This document shows positions 8,744-15,319 of a DNA stretch of 15,319 nucleotides, piece by piece (the first letter of the stretch is position 1; the number at the start of each line of letters is the position of its first letter). The stretch lies in assembly GCA_023458995.1 (NCBI GenBank), contig JAEWVV010000009.1, forward strand, positions 1-15,319, given 5' to 3'. The position numbers were made by a program, and so were the translations under genes. This stretch comes from Bacillota bacterium. Lineage in GTDB: Bacteria; Bacillota_I; Bacilli_A; Acholeplasmatales; Acholeplasmataceae. The notes under the pieces are model-generated. The model saw only the letters and a list, made by a program, of their open reading frames with translations, was not told where the DNA came from and did not search any database.

Positions 8744-9739
8744 TTATTTTCTATTGATCCAATATCTTTCAACGGTGTTTCCATCATCTTCTATAATTTC
8801 ATTTTCTTTAATTCCACCAGCTTTTAAGATGGTTCTTCTTGATCCTTCGTTATCTTTATTACATGTGATCAAGATTGGATTAATGCCTAACTCATCACAT
8901 ACCTCTAATGCCAATCTAAGCTGCTCATGTGCATAACCTTTTTGTCTTTCAGTTGGTCTAATCGAATATCCGACATGCCCACTTGCCTTAAGCCATATTT
9001 CATTTAAATAATGTCTAATATTGATGAGTCCAACGAGTTTTCCATCAGATACTCTGATTGACATATATTCGGATGATACAACACGACCTTCAGGTAAATC
9101 ATTTGGATTAGTCATTTTTTCTAAATGTTTTAACCATAAATCATAATCATTAAAATCTTGAAGTCCACATCCACCATGAATACTATCTTTATAATTGATA
9201 AATTCTTGTTTGTACTCCATGATTTTCATTTCATCTTCTTTAGTTGGTTTACGTAAAACGAGTTTGTCATATTTAGGATTAAATGAATTTGAGTAAACAA
9301 CTTTAAAATCTTCAAATACAACCTTCATATCTTCACTAAATTCAAAGTCCAAATCTAAAGCTTCTGCTTTAAAGAATCTAAGATGTCCCTTTCTCCATGA
9401 CTCTAATGTTTCATCTTCGCCTTCTCTTTTACAAATATCATAGGTCATATCTTTAAAAGGAATGTATGATACATTTGTTGTTTCAATGACACAATGAGGA
9501 TTACCATACCAATCGGTAACAATCGATAAATCACCTACTTGTGGTAAGCGTTTATTTTGAATATCATAAGTGAGTAGAAGGCTCGCAGTTGCTTGTTTAG
9601 TTCCTTCCAAGACAAGACGTAGTAATTCGTTTGCCCACTTTTCAGTTCGCTCAAAATGAAATGATTCATAGTATTTGGTATTTAAATCTAAGTTTTTATC
9701 AACTAAAAATTTTTTCCAAAACAATTCTATTTTATCCAT
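8744..9739 (-). CDS. ASCH domain - GNAT acetyltransferase fusion protein
   Basis: The protein has 331 residues in two halves. Residues about 28-147 look like an ASCH domain, a PUA-like RNA-binding fold: GTKQATASLLLTYD, then VGDLSIVTDWYGNP, then ESWRKGHLRFF. Residues about 158-331 are a GNAT N-acetyltransferase with the acetyl-CoA loop RQKGYA (265-270) and a late N-x-x-S segment (CNKDNEGSRRTI). GNAT enzymes move an acetyl group from acetyl-CoA to an amine. The substrate is unknown here. The domains usually occur as separate proteins; the link is in-frame with no sign of a frameshift. GAGGT lies 6 bases before the ATG. It is first in a two-gene unit with galM, 21 bases apart, but I see no functional link between the two. 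Confidence 0.82.
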   Translation of the reverse strand: MDKIELFWKKFLVDKNLDLNTKYYESFHFERTEKWANELLRLVLEGTKQATASLLLTYDIQNKRLPQVGDLSIVTDWYGNPHCVIETTNVSYIPFKDMTYDICKREGEDETLESWRKGHLRFFKAEALDLDFEFSEDMKVVFEDFKVVYSNSFNPKYDKLVLRKPTKEDEMKIMEYKQEFINYKDSIHGGCGLQDFNDYDLWLKHLEKMTNPNDLPEGRVVSSEYMSIRVSDGKLVGLINIRHYLNEIWLKASGHVGYSIRPTERQKGYAHEQLRLALEVCDELGINPILITCNKDNEGSRRTILKAGGIKENEIIEDDGNTVERYWINRK

Positions 9740-9762
9740 ACTACGACCTCATCAACGCATCT

Positions 9763-9768
9763 ATTATA
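9763..9768 (-). promoter_or_regulatory. -10 box for the ASCH-GNAT/galM unit
   Basis: Minus-strand TATAAT lies about 24 bases before the ATG at 9739. The -35 region is weak (no close match to TTGACA at 16-18 bases). Confidence 0.5.
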
Positions 9769-9792
9769 ACATGGATATTTGCTTGATAGAAA

Positions 9793-9823
9793 CAAAAAAA
9801 GACCTTATCACTCATTAGATCTT
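9793..9823 (-). terminator. Terminator after tRNA-Leu
   Basis: On the minus strand AAGATC pairs with GGTCTT (one wobble) around a 13-base loop and is followed by a run of seven Ts. It lies 11 bases after the tRNA 3' CCA. The stem is short, but the T-run and position fit. Confidence 0.6.
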
Positions 9824-9834
9824 GAATATAAAAT

Positions 9835-9917
9835 TGGTGCGGTCGAAGGGATTCGAACCCTCACTCCGAAGAACTGCCGCCTGAAGACAGCGCGTCTGCC
9901 AGTTTCGCCACGACCGC
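9835..9917 (-). tRNA. tRNA-Leu (anticodon CAG)
   Basis: The 83-base gene includes an encoded 3' CCA. Acceptor arms GCGGTCG and CGACCGC pair fully. The anticodon stem CTGTC/GGCAG holds the loop TTCAGGC, so the anticodon is CAG, reading CUG. The T arm carries the standard TTCGAAT loop. The extended variable region contains a UUCG tetraloop and marks a class II tRNA. Together with the A discriminator this indicates Leu rather than Ser. A dedicated CAG tRNA-Leu in an AT-rich genome covers a rare codon. It has its own promoter upstream. Confidence 0.95.
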
Positions 9918-9928
9918 ATGCACATATT

Positions 9929-9956
9929 ATTATACACGATTTATATCAATTGTCTT
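9929..9956 (-). promoter_or_regulatory. Promoter of tRNA-Leu
   Basis: Minus-strand TATAAT (9929-9934) is spaced 16 bases from AAGACA (9951-9956), a 4/6 match to TTGACA. The -10 lies 11 bases before the mature 5' end. Confidence 0.65.
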
Positions 9957-9965
9957 GAATCCCAA

Positions 9966-9992
9966 ACAAAAAATCCCATACGAGATGGGATT
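9966..9992 (-). terminator. Terminator of the AI-2E family gene
   Basis: A perfect 8-bp stem AATCCCAT/ATGGGATT (9972-9979 and 9985-9992, 5-base loop) runs into a T-tract on the minus strand. Its first bases overlap the TAA stop at 9991-9993. Confidence 0.88.
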
Positions 9993-11286
9993 ATTGTTCG
10001 GATGATTTTGATTTTGTTTTTTTACCTAGAATCGATTTCTTTTTAACTTCTTCAACCTTTTTATCATCTTTTGTATTTGATACTTTTTGTAGTTTTTCTT
10101 GTTCTTCCTTTTGATCTGCTATCTGATTAAGTTCTCCAAAATAATCCATCGATGCTTTAATGGTACCCGTCAAAGGAACAGCTAACAAGACACCTGCAAA
10201 ACCAAAGACTCCACCAAAGAAGAGCAAGGCTGATAAGATTGCGAGTGGATGAATATGAACTTGTTTACCTAGAACATTAGGTTGAATTATGCTACCTTCA
10301 AGACCTTGTTCTACAAGTTGGAGAATAACAACGACAAGGATTGCGATTAAGTAAATATTTCCTCCATCATTAATTTGTAATTCCAAATGTTTTGTGAGCA
10401 AGAATACGATGGGTGCTGTTACCCCAAGCCATGCTCCAATATAAGGAACGATATTAAATAAACCCATCAGTGTTGCAAATATAATCGCATAATATACTGG
10501 GAATCCTGGAACAAATAAGGATAAAAGACCTAATGTGATCGCAAAGAACATGAAAATGATAAACATCATCAACCCTTGTCCTTTAAAATAATTCCTAATG
10601 ACTGTATCGCTTCTTTTACCAAGTTCAATTACATGTGGACGAACCTTTTTAGGGGCGATCTTTGCAATATTTAAGAAGATGTACTCTTTTTCTTTAATCA
10701 AATAAAACATGAAGACAGGCGTTAATATAAACACCATAACAATACCAATCACTGATGATGCAAAACCAGAGAGCGAGACAATAATCGTTCCAGCAAGACC
10801 GATAATCTTTTCAATAGATGCTCCATTTTCTGACATTTCAGTAATGATATCTGTTATATTATTACTTTGAAAATAGGTTGTTATAGCTTGAATGACATCA
10901 TTGAATATACCTCTTATACTCTCATTATCAATATATGTTAAAAGACTATTAATAATTGATGACATCTGTGTAACTACGAAATAGATTGCAATTCCTATGA
11001 TTGCAAGAATAAAAATAACGCCAATCAAAATTGCTAAAACAATCGCAATCCCCCGTTTAATTTTTAACTTTGTATGAATAACATTCGATAATGGTCCAAT
11101 AATGAAACTTAAGAAAAATGCGATAACAAAAGGTATAAGTACAGAGTTAATCGCGTGATAGATATTAATCAATGTATCACGTGTTAAACGTTGTAAAACA
11201 TATAACCCTGTAACAGATACAGTCAAGATTGATACGATTAGTAAATAATGGATAAGTTTTTCTTTCGTTAGCCATGGTTTATTCAT
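9991..11286 (-). CDS. AI-2E/PerM family integral membrane transporter
   Basis: The 431-residue polytopic protein has hydrophobic spans near residues 12-32, 43-66, 78-107, 160-197, 238-260, 263-298, 310-326 and 345-380. It has the family landmarks: the long soluble loop between spans (about 110-160), NIVPYIGAWLG (278-288), and the C-terminal IIQPNVLGKQVHIHPLAIL block (333-351). Members are implicated in autoinducer-2 or small-molecule export or Na+/H+ exchange. The substrate cannot be told from sequence. Residues about 388-431 form a highly charged Lys/Glu-rich tail that may be cytoplasmic and coiled. GGAGGT with a 6-base spacer fixes the ATG at 11286. It is monocistronic, bounded by a divergent promoter and the terminator at 9966-9992. 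Confidence 0.88.
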   Translation of the reverse strand: MNKPWLTKEKLIHYLLIVSILTVSVTGLYVLQRLTRDTLINIYHAINSVLIPFVIAFFLSFIIGPLSNVIHTKLKIKRGIAIVLAILIGVIFILAIIGIAIYFVVTQMSSIINSLLTYIDNESIRGIFNDVIQAITTYFQSNNITDIITEMSENGASIEKIIGLAGTIIVSLSGFASSVIGIVMVFILTPVFMFYLIKEKEYIFLNIAKIAPKKVRPHVIELGKRSDTVIRNYFKGQGLMMFIIFMFFAITLGLLSLFVPGFPVYYAIIFATLMGLFNIVPYIGAWLGVTAPIVFLLTKHLELQINDGGNIYLIAILVVVILQLVEQGLEGSIIQPNVLGKQVHIHPLAILSALLFFGGVFGFAGVLLAVPLTGTIKASMDYFGELNQIADQKEEQEKLQKVSNTKDDKKVEEVKKKSILGKKTKSKSSEQ

Positions 11287-11312
11287 CTTTTTACCTCCAT
11301 GTGTTAATATCT

Positions 11313-11318
11313 ATTATA
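11313..11318 (-). promoter_or_regulatory. -10 box of the AI-2E family gene
   Basis: Minus-strand TATAAT lies about 26 bases before the ATG at 11286. No good -35 is present at standard spacing (TTTGAA is only about 10 bases away). It is divergent from the -10 at 11347. Confidence 0.5.
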
Positions 11319-11343
11319 CATGAATACGTTTCAAATGAATGCC

Positions 11344-11352
11344 TGTTATAAT
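11344..11352 (+). promoter_or_regulatory. Extended -10 of the amidotransferase gene
   Basis: TGTTATAAT on the plus strand is an extended -10. It lies 31 bases before the ATG at 11384. No clear -35 is seen, as is common for extended -10 promoters. Only about 28 bases separate it from the divergent -10, so the two promoters face away from a shared spacer. Confidence 0.65.
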
Positions 11353-11383
11353 GAGATTAATCACTTCAATAAAGGAGTTTTCC

Positions 11384-12076
11384 ATGTCTAAACTCATTTG
11401 TATGACCCCAAGAATACTCACAGAAAAAGGTATCGAAAAGCAATTTGTCAATACGAGATATGTCAACCGTTTCACTGAAAGAGGCTATAACACACTTCTT
11501 TTAACCTTAGGTAATCCAGATAATGAATCACTATTTAATCTATGTAATGCATTTCTCATCACAGGTGGGACGGATATTGATCCTAAACATTATAATGAAA
11601 AAAATGAAGGGCTATCCGTAGATGTGGATTCAAGACTCGATGAGCTCGATCATCAAGTAATAAGTTATGCAGTAACAAATCAAATCCCACTTCTTGGTAT
11701 CTGTAGAGGGCACCAAGCCTTAAATATCTTTTTAGGGGGAACACTTCATCAAGACTTAAAAGATAAAACATCATCACACAAAGAGATTTCAAAAGATCAC
11801 ATCATACACATGAAACCTCATCCATATTTTGCTTGGGGGAGCGAAATATCAGTCAATAGCTACCATCATCAAGCCATTAAAGATCTCGCACCTCATCTAA
11901 ATATCATAGGCAGACATAGTGATGGAACGATCGAGATGGTGATTCATGATACGCTTCCCATATTTTCTGTGCAATGGCATCCAGAAATCAACTATGATAC
12001 CATTTCTTCAACAATCATTTTTGATGCTTTTATCGATATGATTGAAGAAAACAAACAAAAAAAGATGTTCGAGTAA
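11384..12076 (+). CDS. Class I glutamine amidotransferase, gamma-glutamyl-GABA hydrolase (PuuD/peptidase C26) type
   Basis: The 230-residue protein has the class I glutamine amidotransferase triad: C107 in GICRGHQALN, H199 and E201 in VQWHPE. The GGTDIDPKHY segment (61-70) and the stand-alone length fit the gamma-glutamyl-gamma-aminobutyrate hydrolase branch, which hydrolyses gamma-glutamyl amides such as those of polyamine breakdown. The exact substrate is not shown by the sequence. I chose the ATG at 11384 because AAAGGAG lies 6 bases before it. A longer frame from 11339 would begin upstream of the promoter -10. It is the only plus-strand gene between the two minus-strand blocks and is probably monocistronic. 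Confidence 0.9.
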   Translation: MSKLICMTPRILTEKGIEKQFVNTRYVNRFTERGYNTLLLTLGNPDNESLFNLCNAFLITGGTDIDPKHYNEKNEGLSVDVDSRLDELDHQVISYAVTNQIPLLGICRGHQALNIFLGGTLHQDLKDKTSSHKEISKDHIIHMKPHPYFAWGSEISVNSYHHQAIKDLAPHLNIIGRHSDGTIEMVIHDTLPIFSVQWHPEINYDTISSTIIFDAFIDMIEENKQKKMFE

Positions 12077-12087
12077 ACATCTTTTTT
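12057..12087. terminator. Bidirectional terminator between convergent genes
   Basis: The hairpin AAAAAAGATGTT / AACATCTTTTTT has a 6-base loop (12070-12075). It ends in a T-run on plus and, since the left arm is A-rich, in a T-run on minus too. It includes the amidotransferase stop codon and lies 13 bases after the stop of the minus-strand gene at 12101. Confidence 0.88.
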
Positions 12088-12100
12088 GTTATAAAATCGA

Positions 12101-13365
12101 TTAACTAAATGAAATGGCTTGAAGAACAGTCATCTTATTTTGATATGCCCAAACATTACCAAATGTAACTGATCCATTTTCTGTTCCAAATACAACTGCT
12201 TTATCCATGTATAGTGCTGCTTGTTCTGGTGTCAATAATTGACTATTTGTTGTCTTTGGTAATAAAACTTGGTTATCATCCTTGTTCTGATATTCGAAGA
12301 ATCTCGCATTTTCTGGCAATCTACCAGACATTTCTGTCCAACCTTTTGTTGAAATATGTGCACCAAAAACATTATCAATATAAGCGATTGCTGCCATTTG
12401 ATCCCATGGTCTACCTAAATCGACTGAACCAGCTGGTACACCTTCTTCAAAAATAAAATCATTTTGGTAGAATACATAACCGTAGGTAATTTGTGCTGCA
12501 CTTGATACGTTATATTCTTTATTGGTTGCAATCACAACTGTTGAACGCGCTAAACTCTTAATCGTTGAATTTTCAAAGAATGCAGGACCACCATTACCAA
12601 AGATAAAGTCGACAACACCTTCAATATAAACATCATAATAAAGTGTTGTACCTTCTGGAATATGGTATGTAATGGTATAGGTGATTGGAGTAAATCGTGG
12701 TTTGAGTGTTAAATCTGATACTACTTTATCATTGGCAAAATCCCATGCAGTACCATTTGTTCTGTCCCAACCTACAAATTGAGATCCATCTTTAGTCGGT
12801 GATGTTGTTGGTGCTGTGATTGAATCACCATCATAAGCTTCTTTTGTTTGGAAAGTAACACCTAAAACATCTTCAAAGATAATTTCAAATGGTTCAATTA
12901 CTGTCCAAGATGCATATAATGTCATATTGGTTGTAACAACACCTGTTGTAAAATTCCATGGTGTCGTAAGTGATACATTGGTGAACCATTTGAATTAAAG
13001 TAAACATAATAAGTGTTAGCAGGCAATGCATTAACAACAACCGTGAATGTTAATGCTTTTGTAAATGTAACATATGTAACATTCGCAGTTAAAGTCACTG
13101 TGACATCACCATTTTCATGTGTTGGTCTTATGACAATACCACTTGCGTTTAATACTTCAGGGTGATTAGATTCCCATGAAACATTAAACGTAACACCTTC
13201 TATGACTACTGTATTTGGCAAGGTGATATTTTCATCTGTTTCCGGTGGAATAGTGAAACGATCTTCCTCGAAATACGAATTATAATCAACAAGGTCATCT
13301 CCACATGCAAATAGCAGTGTGGCTGATACGATAAGAACAAATGTGAATAAAAACTTTTTCATCAT
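12101..13365 (-). pseudogene. Broken pectinesterase lipoprotein (frameshift and internal deletions)
   Basis: The intact ancestor would be a secreted lipoprotein that de-esterifies pectin. The start at 13365 has a GGAGGAG site 6 bases upstream. The signal MMKKFLFTFVLIV ends in lipobox L18-F-A-C21. Residues about 35-112 form an aBig_2-type Ig-like domain (ITLPN, VSWESNHPEVLNASGIVIRP, GDVTVTLTANVTY). An InlB repeat starts YVYFNSNG and then the frame breaks near 12980-12990; this frame stops at 12922. The minus-strand frame open from 12991 to 12101 carries on the same repeat (WFTNVSLTTPWNF ... LYASW), so the repeat's middle part has been lost out of frame. A second InlB repeat follows, then the C-terminal half of a pectinesterase: VDFIFG (active-site Asp), GRPW (active-site Arg) and GWTEMSG. 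The N-terminal half, with the QDTL catalytic Asp and oxyanion Gln, is absent. Decay in the organism is likelier than a single base error, but a collapsed repeat in assembly is possible. Confidence 0.8.
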
Positions 13366-13386
13366 AAATGGCTCCTCCCGCGTACA

Positions 13387-13400
13387 TGTAAGCGCTTGTA
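13387..13400 (-). promoter_or_regulatory. cre/LacI-family operator-like palindrome in the 5' leader
   Basis: TGTAAGCGCTTGTA on plus (TACAAGCGCTTACA on minus) contains the perfect AAGCGCTT core typical of LacI-family operators. It fits the catabolite-responsive element pattern TGWAANCGNTNWCA at 12 of 14 positions. It sits between the -10 at 13416 and the start codon, a classic roadblock position. Confidence 0.55.
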
Positions 13401-13415
13401 CTTTAAAATATACCA

Positions 13416-13421
13416 ATTATA
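13416..13421 (-). promoter_or_regulatory. -10 box of the pectinesterase pseudogene
   Basis: Minus-strand TATAAT lies about 50 bases upstream of the start at 13365. It has no good -35, which fits an activator- or repressor-tuned promoter but may only reflect weak matching. Confidence 0.45.
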
Positions 13422-13722
13422 TAGCTAAAGTCGATGACTTTTGCTCATTTATTTACTCATTTTGTATAGCGTCTATCAATGTTATTTTATCGACTATTCT
13501 ATTATATTGTCATCTATTATTTAATATGTTTCGTCTTGATAAATAAACAATGGGCAAAGCATAAATTTTATCAGAAAATGTAAGATTGATAAGGTTTTGA
13601 TTAGATCATTTATACTTATGAAACAACATATGGAAATACCTCGTAAATGTCATCTTGTTCAATCAAAGATAAATGTATAATTAAGATGTATGTGATTACC
13701 TCTTTGTTTCGTATGATTAACC
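13422..13722. other. Intergenic region between divergent genes
   Basis: I see no convincing gene here. A 20-codon plus-strand frame starting at 13618 lacks a ribosome binding site. TTGATA spaced 19 bases from TATACT (about 13584-13614) could be a weak plus promoter. A 10-base arm TTAAGATGTA (13681-13690) is mirrored, with one mismatch, by TACATCTTGA (13730-13739) inside the antiporter promoter, which might be an operator pair. Confidence 0.4.
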
Positions 13723-13751
13723 TTGAAAGTACATCTTGATTATGCTATGAT
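13723..13751 (+). promoter_or_regulatory. Promoter of the antiporter gene
   Basis: TTGAAA (13723-13728), a 17-base spacer, then TATGAT (13746-13751) preceded by TGC, an extended -10. This is the best-matched promoter in the window. Confidence 0.78.
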
Positions 13752-13793
13752 GGGTATGTCGCTAAAACAAAGACAATAGAAAGAAATGATACT

Positions 13794-15131
13794 ATGAATA
13801 TCTTATCTGCAACAGCAGGAACAACCAATTTATATCAAATGATGCTTCTCTTAAGTCTTACGGTCATTTTAGGACTTTTTGCGGGTCGTTTTTTTGAACG
13901 TCTACGTATTCCAAATTTGACAGCCTATATCATTATAGGTCTTATTTTCGGTGCTATACTATTTGAAACCGGATACGGTAATATCGCAGGTGCATTTGAT
14001 ATTATCATCAATATCGGTATTGGTTTCATCGCCTTTAGTATCGGACTTGAACTAAACTTCAAAAAAGTCAAAAATCGGACTAAAGAAGTGATTATCATCA
14101 CAGTATTCCAAGCTCTATTTGCTTTCCTATTAGTATTTATTGCATTAGATTTATTACTCTTACCACTTCATATCGCACTTCTGATTGGTGCACTTGCAAT
14201 CGCAACTGAGCCTGGCCCCATTTTACTCATCACAAAGAAAATGCAATCCTCAGGTCCACTTACCGATACACTCGTTCCATTACATGGTGTAGAAGACTCT
14301 ATTACCATTATGATCTTCGGTGTTGCATTATCTTATGCATCTTCCGTAGAAAGTGGAATTCAAGTTGGTTTTATCGAAATTTTGACTGGTCCCATTTTAG
14401 AAATAGTATTCTCACTTCTCATTGGTCTTGTTATTGGTTATGTATTAACTAGAATCATTCGTTATTTAAAGTATGAAGATATGGAAAAAGATGTCATCAT
14501 CTTAATCTCTACAGTCGTTGCTATCTTAGTTTCTGTTGCAGTTGCTCATACTGGTTTTGTTCTCTTTGGTTTCCATGTTCACCTATCACCTATCCTACTT
14601 CCAATGGCAACAGGTATCTTCTTCTCGAATATGTCAACAAATCTTGCAAAACATGAAACCGAAAGAATTATGGATTTATTCTCTGCTCCGATCATGATTA
14701 TTTTCTTTACAGTCCTTGGTGCAGAAATCATTTTACTTCTTGCAGATTCAATTGATACACTTGATGTCGTACTTGCATTGCTTGTCGCTGCTGTCTATGT
14801 CGTCATGCGTTTCATCGGTAAGATCAGCGGATCTTATGTCGGTGGAAAAGTTGGTAAATCAGATAAAACCGTACAACGTTATCTTGGGTTCTGTTTACTT
14901 CCACAAGCTCAAGCAGCCATCGGTCTCGCATTCTTTGCGAAAACTGAACTTGCTAACACCCCTTATGGAACGATGATTTTGATTGTCATTATGTTATCAA
15001 CCATTATCAACGGTGTTGTTGGACCCTTTGGTGTAAGATATGCACTCGTCCAATGCCATGGTATCGATGGTAACTCATGTAACATCTTGCATTTATCCAA
15101 TAAAGATCCACAGTCACACGATATACACTAA
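13794..15131 (+). CDS. CPA2-type cation:proton antiporter (Kef/Nha-like), no RCK domain
   Basis: The 445-residue protein has about 12 hydrophobic spans and exchanges monovalent cations (Na+ or K+) for protons across the membrane. It shows the family landmarks: GRFFERLRIPNLTAYIIIGLIFG (31-53), GLELNF (84-89), ATEPGP (137-142, corresponding to the ATDP motif of relatives), E167-D168 in HGVEDS as the transport acid pair, and PQAQAAIGLA (370-379). The C-terminus ends soon after the last span, so the RCK nucleotide-binding regulator of KefB/KefC is missing and regulation must come from elsewhere. The ribosome binding site is weak (GAAAG region), so the ATG at 13794 is the best but not certain start. 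The next Met is residue 16. It is monocistronic with its own promoter and terminators. Confidence 0.88.
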   Translation: MNILSATAGTTNLYQMMLLLSLTVILGLFAGRFFERLRIPNLTAYIIIGLIFGAILFETGYGNIAGAFDIIINIGIGFIAFSIGLELNFKKVKNRTKEVIIITVFQALFAFLLVFIALDLLLLPLHIALLIGALAIATEPGPILLITKKMQSSGPLTDTLVPLHGVEDSITIMIFGVALSYASSVESGIQVGFIEILTGPILEIVFSLLIGLVIGYVLTRIIRYLKYEDMEKDVIILISTVVAILVSVAVAHTGFVLFGFHVHLSPILLPMATGIFFSNMSTNLAKHETERIMDLFSAPIMIIFFTVLGAEIILLLADSIDTLDVVLALLVAAVYVVMRFIGKISGSYVGGKVGKSDKTVQRYLGFCLLPQAQAAIGLAFFAKTELANTPYGTMILIVIMLSTIINGVVGPFGVRYALVQCHGIDGNSCNILHLSNKDPQSHDIH

Positions 15132-15135
15132 TAAT

Positions 15136-15162
15136 AAAGTCACCAGAATCATGGTGACTTTT
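15136..15162 (+). terminator. First terminator after the antiporter gene
   Basis: The 9-bp stem AAAGTCACC/GGTGACTTT (15136-15144, 15153-15161) with an 8-base loop ends in a short T-run. It begins 5 bases after the TAA stop. Confidence 0.85.
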
Positions 15163-15174
15163 CAGACTGTTGAA

Positions 15175-15206
15175 AAAGTACTTTTTATTGAAAAAGGTAC
15201 TTTTTT
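15175..15206 (+). terminator. Second terminator hairpin
   Basis: AAAAAGTACTTTTT and AAAAAGGTACTTTTT form a long AT-rich stem with one bulged G around ATTG, ending in a T-run. It lies just downstream of the first hairpin, so the two act in tandem. Its near-symmetry could also stop leftward transcription. Confidence 0.6.
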
Positions 15207-15223
15207 TGTTTATGATTAAAAAG

Positions 15224-15267
15224 TTATCCACAAAGTTGTGAGAATTATCCCATAAATCTTATCAACG
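15224..15267 (+). other. DnaA-box cluster, candidate oriC or DnaA-regulated promoter
   Basis: TTATCCACA at 15224-15232 matches the DnaA box perfectly. TTATCCCAT (15245-15253, 6/9) and TTATCAACG (15259-15267, 7/9) follow in the same direction, 21 and 14 bases apart. An AT-rich run (TTTTATTTTATAAAAT) comes next, as in an unwinding element. A perfect 9-mer can occur by chance. Confidence 0.4.
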
Positions 15268-15311
15268 CTTCTTTTATTTTATAAAATAGGAGTAAAAGGC
15301 AGGTGTAAGCG

Positions 15312-15319
15312 ATGAGCTA
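15312..15319 (+). CDS. Possible start of the next gene, partial
   Basis: ATGAGCTA begins at the right edge, about 6 bases after AGGTG, a weak ribosome binding site. Only two full codons (Met-Ser) are in the window, so no product can be named. If the DnaA boxes upstream mark an origin, dnaA is the natural candidate, but this is a guess. Confidence 0.3.

Noticed and set aside
8721..8936. A plus-strand frame over the galM start
   Set aside because: It is a shadow of the ASCH-GNAT gene with no ribosome binding site.
11339..11383. An extended start for the amidotransferase
   Set aside because: The -10 box lies inside it and AAAGGAG directs the ATG at 11384.
12214..12456. A plus-strand frame in the pectinesterase remnant
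   Set aside because: It is antisense to recognisable pectinesterase motifs.
13618..13680. A 20-codon plus-strand frame in the intergenic region
   Set aside because: It has no ribosome binding site and no recognisable similarity.
13417..13793. CRISPR, riboswitch or T-box in the largest intergenic region
   Set aside because: No regularly spaced repeats, conserved riboswitch core or T-box sequence could be seen.
15007..15231. A minus-strand frame over the antiporter end and hairpins
   Set aside because: It crosses two terminators and the DnaA box and is a low-complexity shadow.

Overview
The window is AT-rich DNA of Gram-positive, Mollicutes type. I think it comes from an Acholeplasma- or Izemoplasma-like organism, but this is inferred, not proven. 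The reasons are strong AAGGAGG-type ribosome binding sites, TATAAT promoters, U-tailed hairpin terminators, two secreted lipoproteins with lipoboxes and Listeria/Bacteroides (InlB-type) repeats, and standard stop codons. Trp is written TGG and the PadR gene ends in TGA, which argues against the TGA=Trp code of Mycoplasma.

Layout, left to right. Positions 1-5463 (minus) hold one uninterrupted frame of 1821 codons. It is the N-terminal part of a giant surface lipoprotein whose C-terminus lies outside the window. Six InlB-type repeats and two MucBP-like domains are followed by a higher-order repeat that I read as [OB-like, OB-like, Ig-like], in four full copies plus the start of a fifth. Positions 5614-7596 (minus) hold a PadR-type regulator, a DUF1700/DUF4097-type protein overlapping its 3' end, and, after a hairpin and with its own promoter, a small PD-(D/E)XK nuclease-like protein. 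Positions 7709-9739 (minus) hold an ASCH-GNAT fusion followed by galactose mutarotase, with a good terminator. Next come a tRNA-Leu(CAG) gene (minus), an AI-2E/PerM-family membrane protein (minus), and a divergently transcribed class I glutamine amidotransferase of the PuuD/peptidase C26 type (plus). A bidirectional terminator separates the amidotransferase from a broken lipoprotein gene (12101-13365, minus) carrying an Ig-like domain, InlB repeats and the C-terminal half of a pectinesterase. A CPA2-type cation:proton antiporter (plus) follows. The right edge has two tandem hairpins and a perfect DnaA box with two weaker relatives, just before what may be the start of another gene.

How the genes fit together. 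The two lipoproteins share building blocks (lipobox, InlB repeats, Ig-like domains) and indicate a cell surface built for binding outside polymers. The pectinesterase remnant, a LacI-family/cre-like palindrome in its 5' leader, and galactose mutarotase suggest a history of using plant or algal polysaccharide sugars. The pectinesterase gene appears to have decayed through two internal deletions, one of which shifts the frame. The remaining genes are ordinary envelope-stress, transport and metabolic functions.

The most unusual items are the OB/OB/Ig super-repeat of the giant lipoprotein, the double-deleted pectinesterase with its operator-like leader, the operator-like palindrome on the PadR promoter, and the DnaA-box cluster at the right edge.
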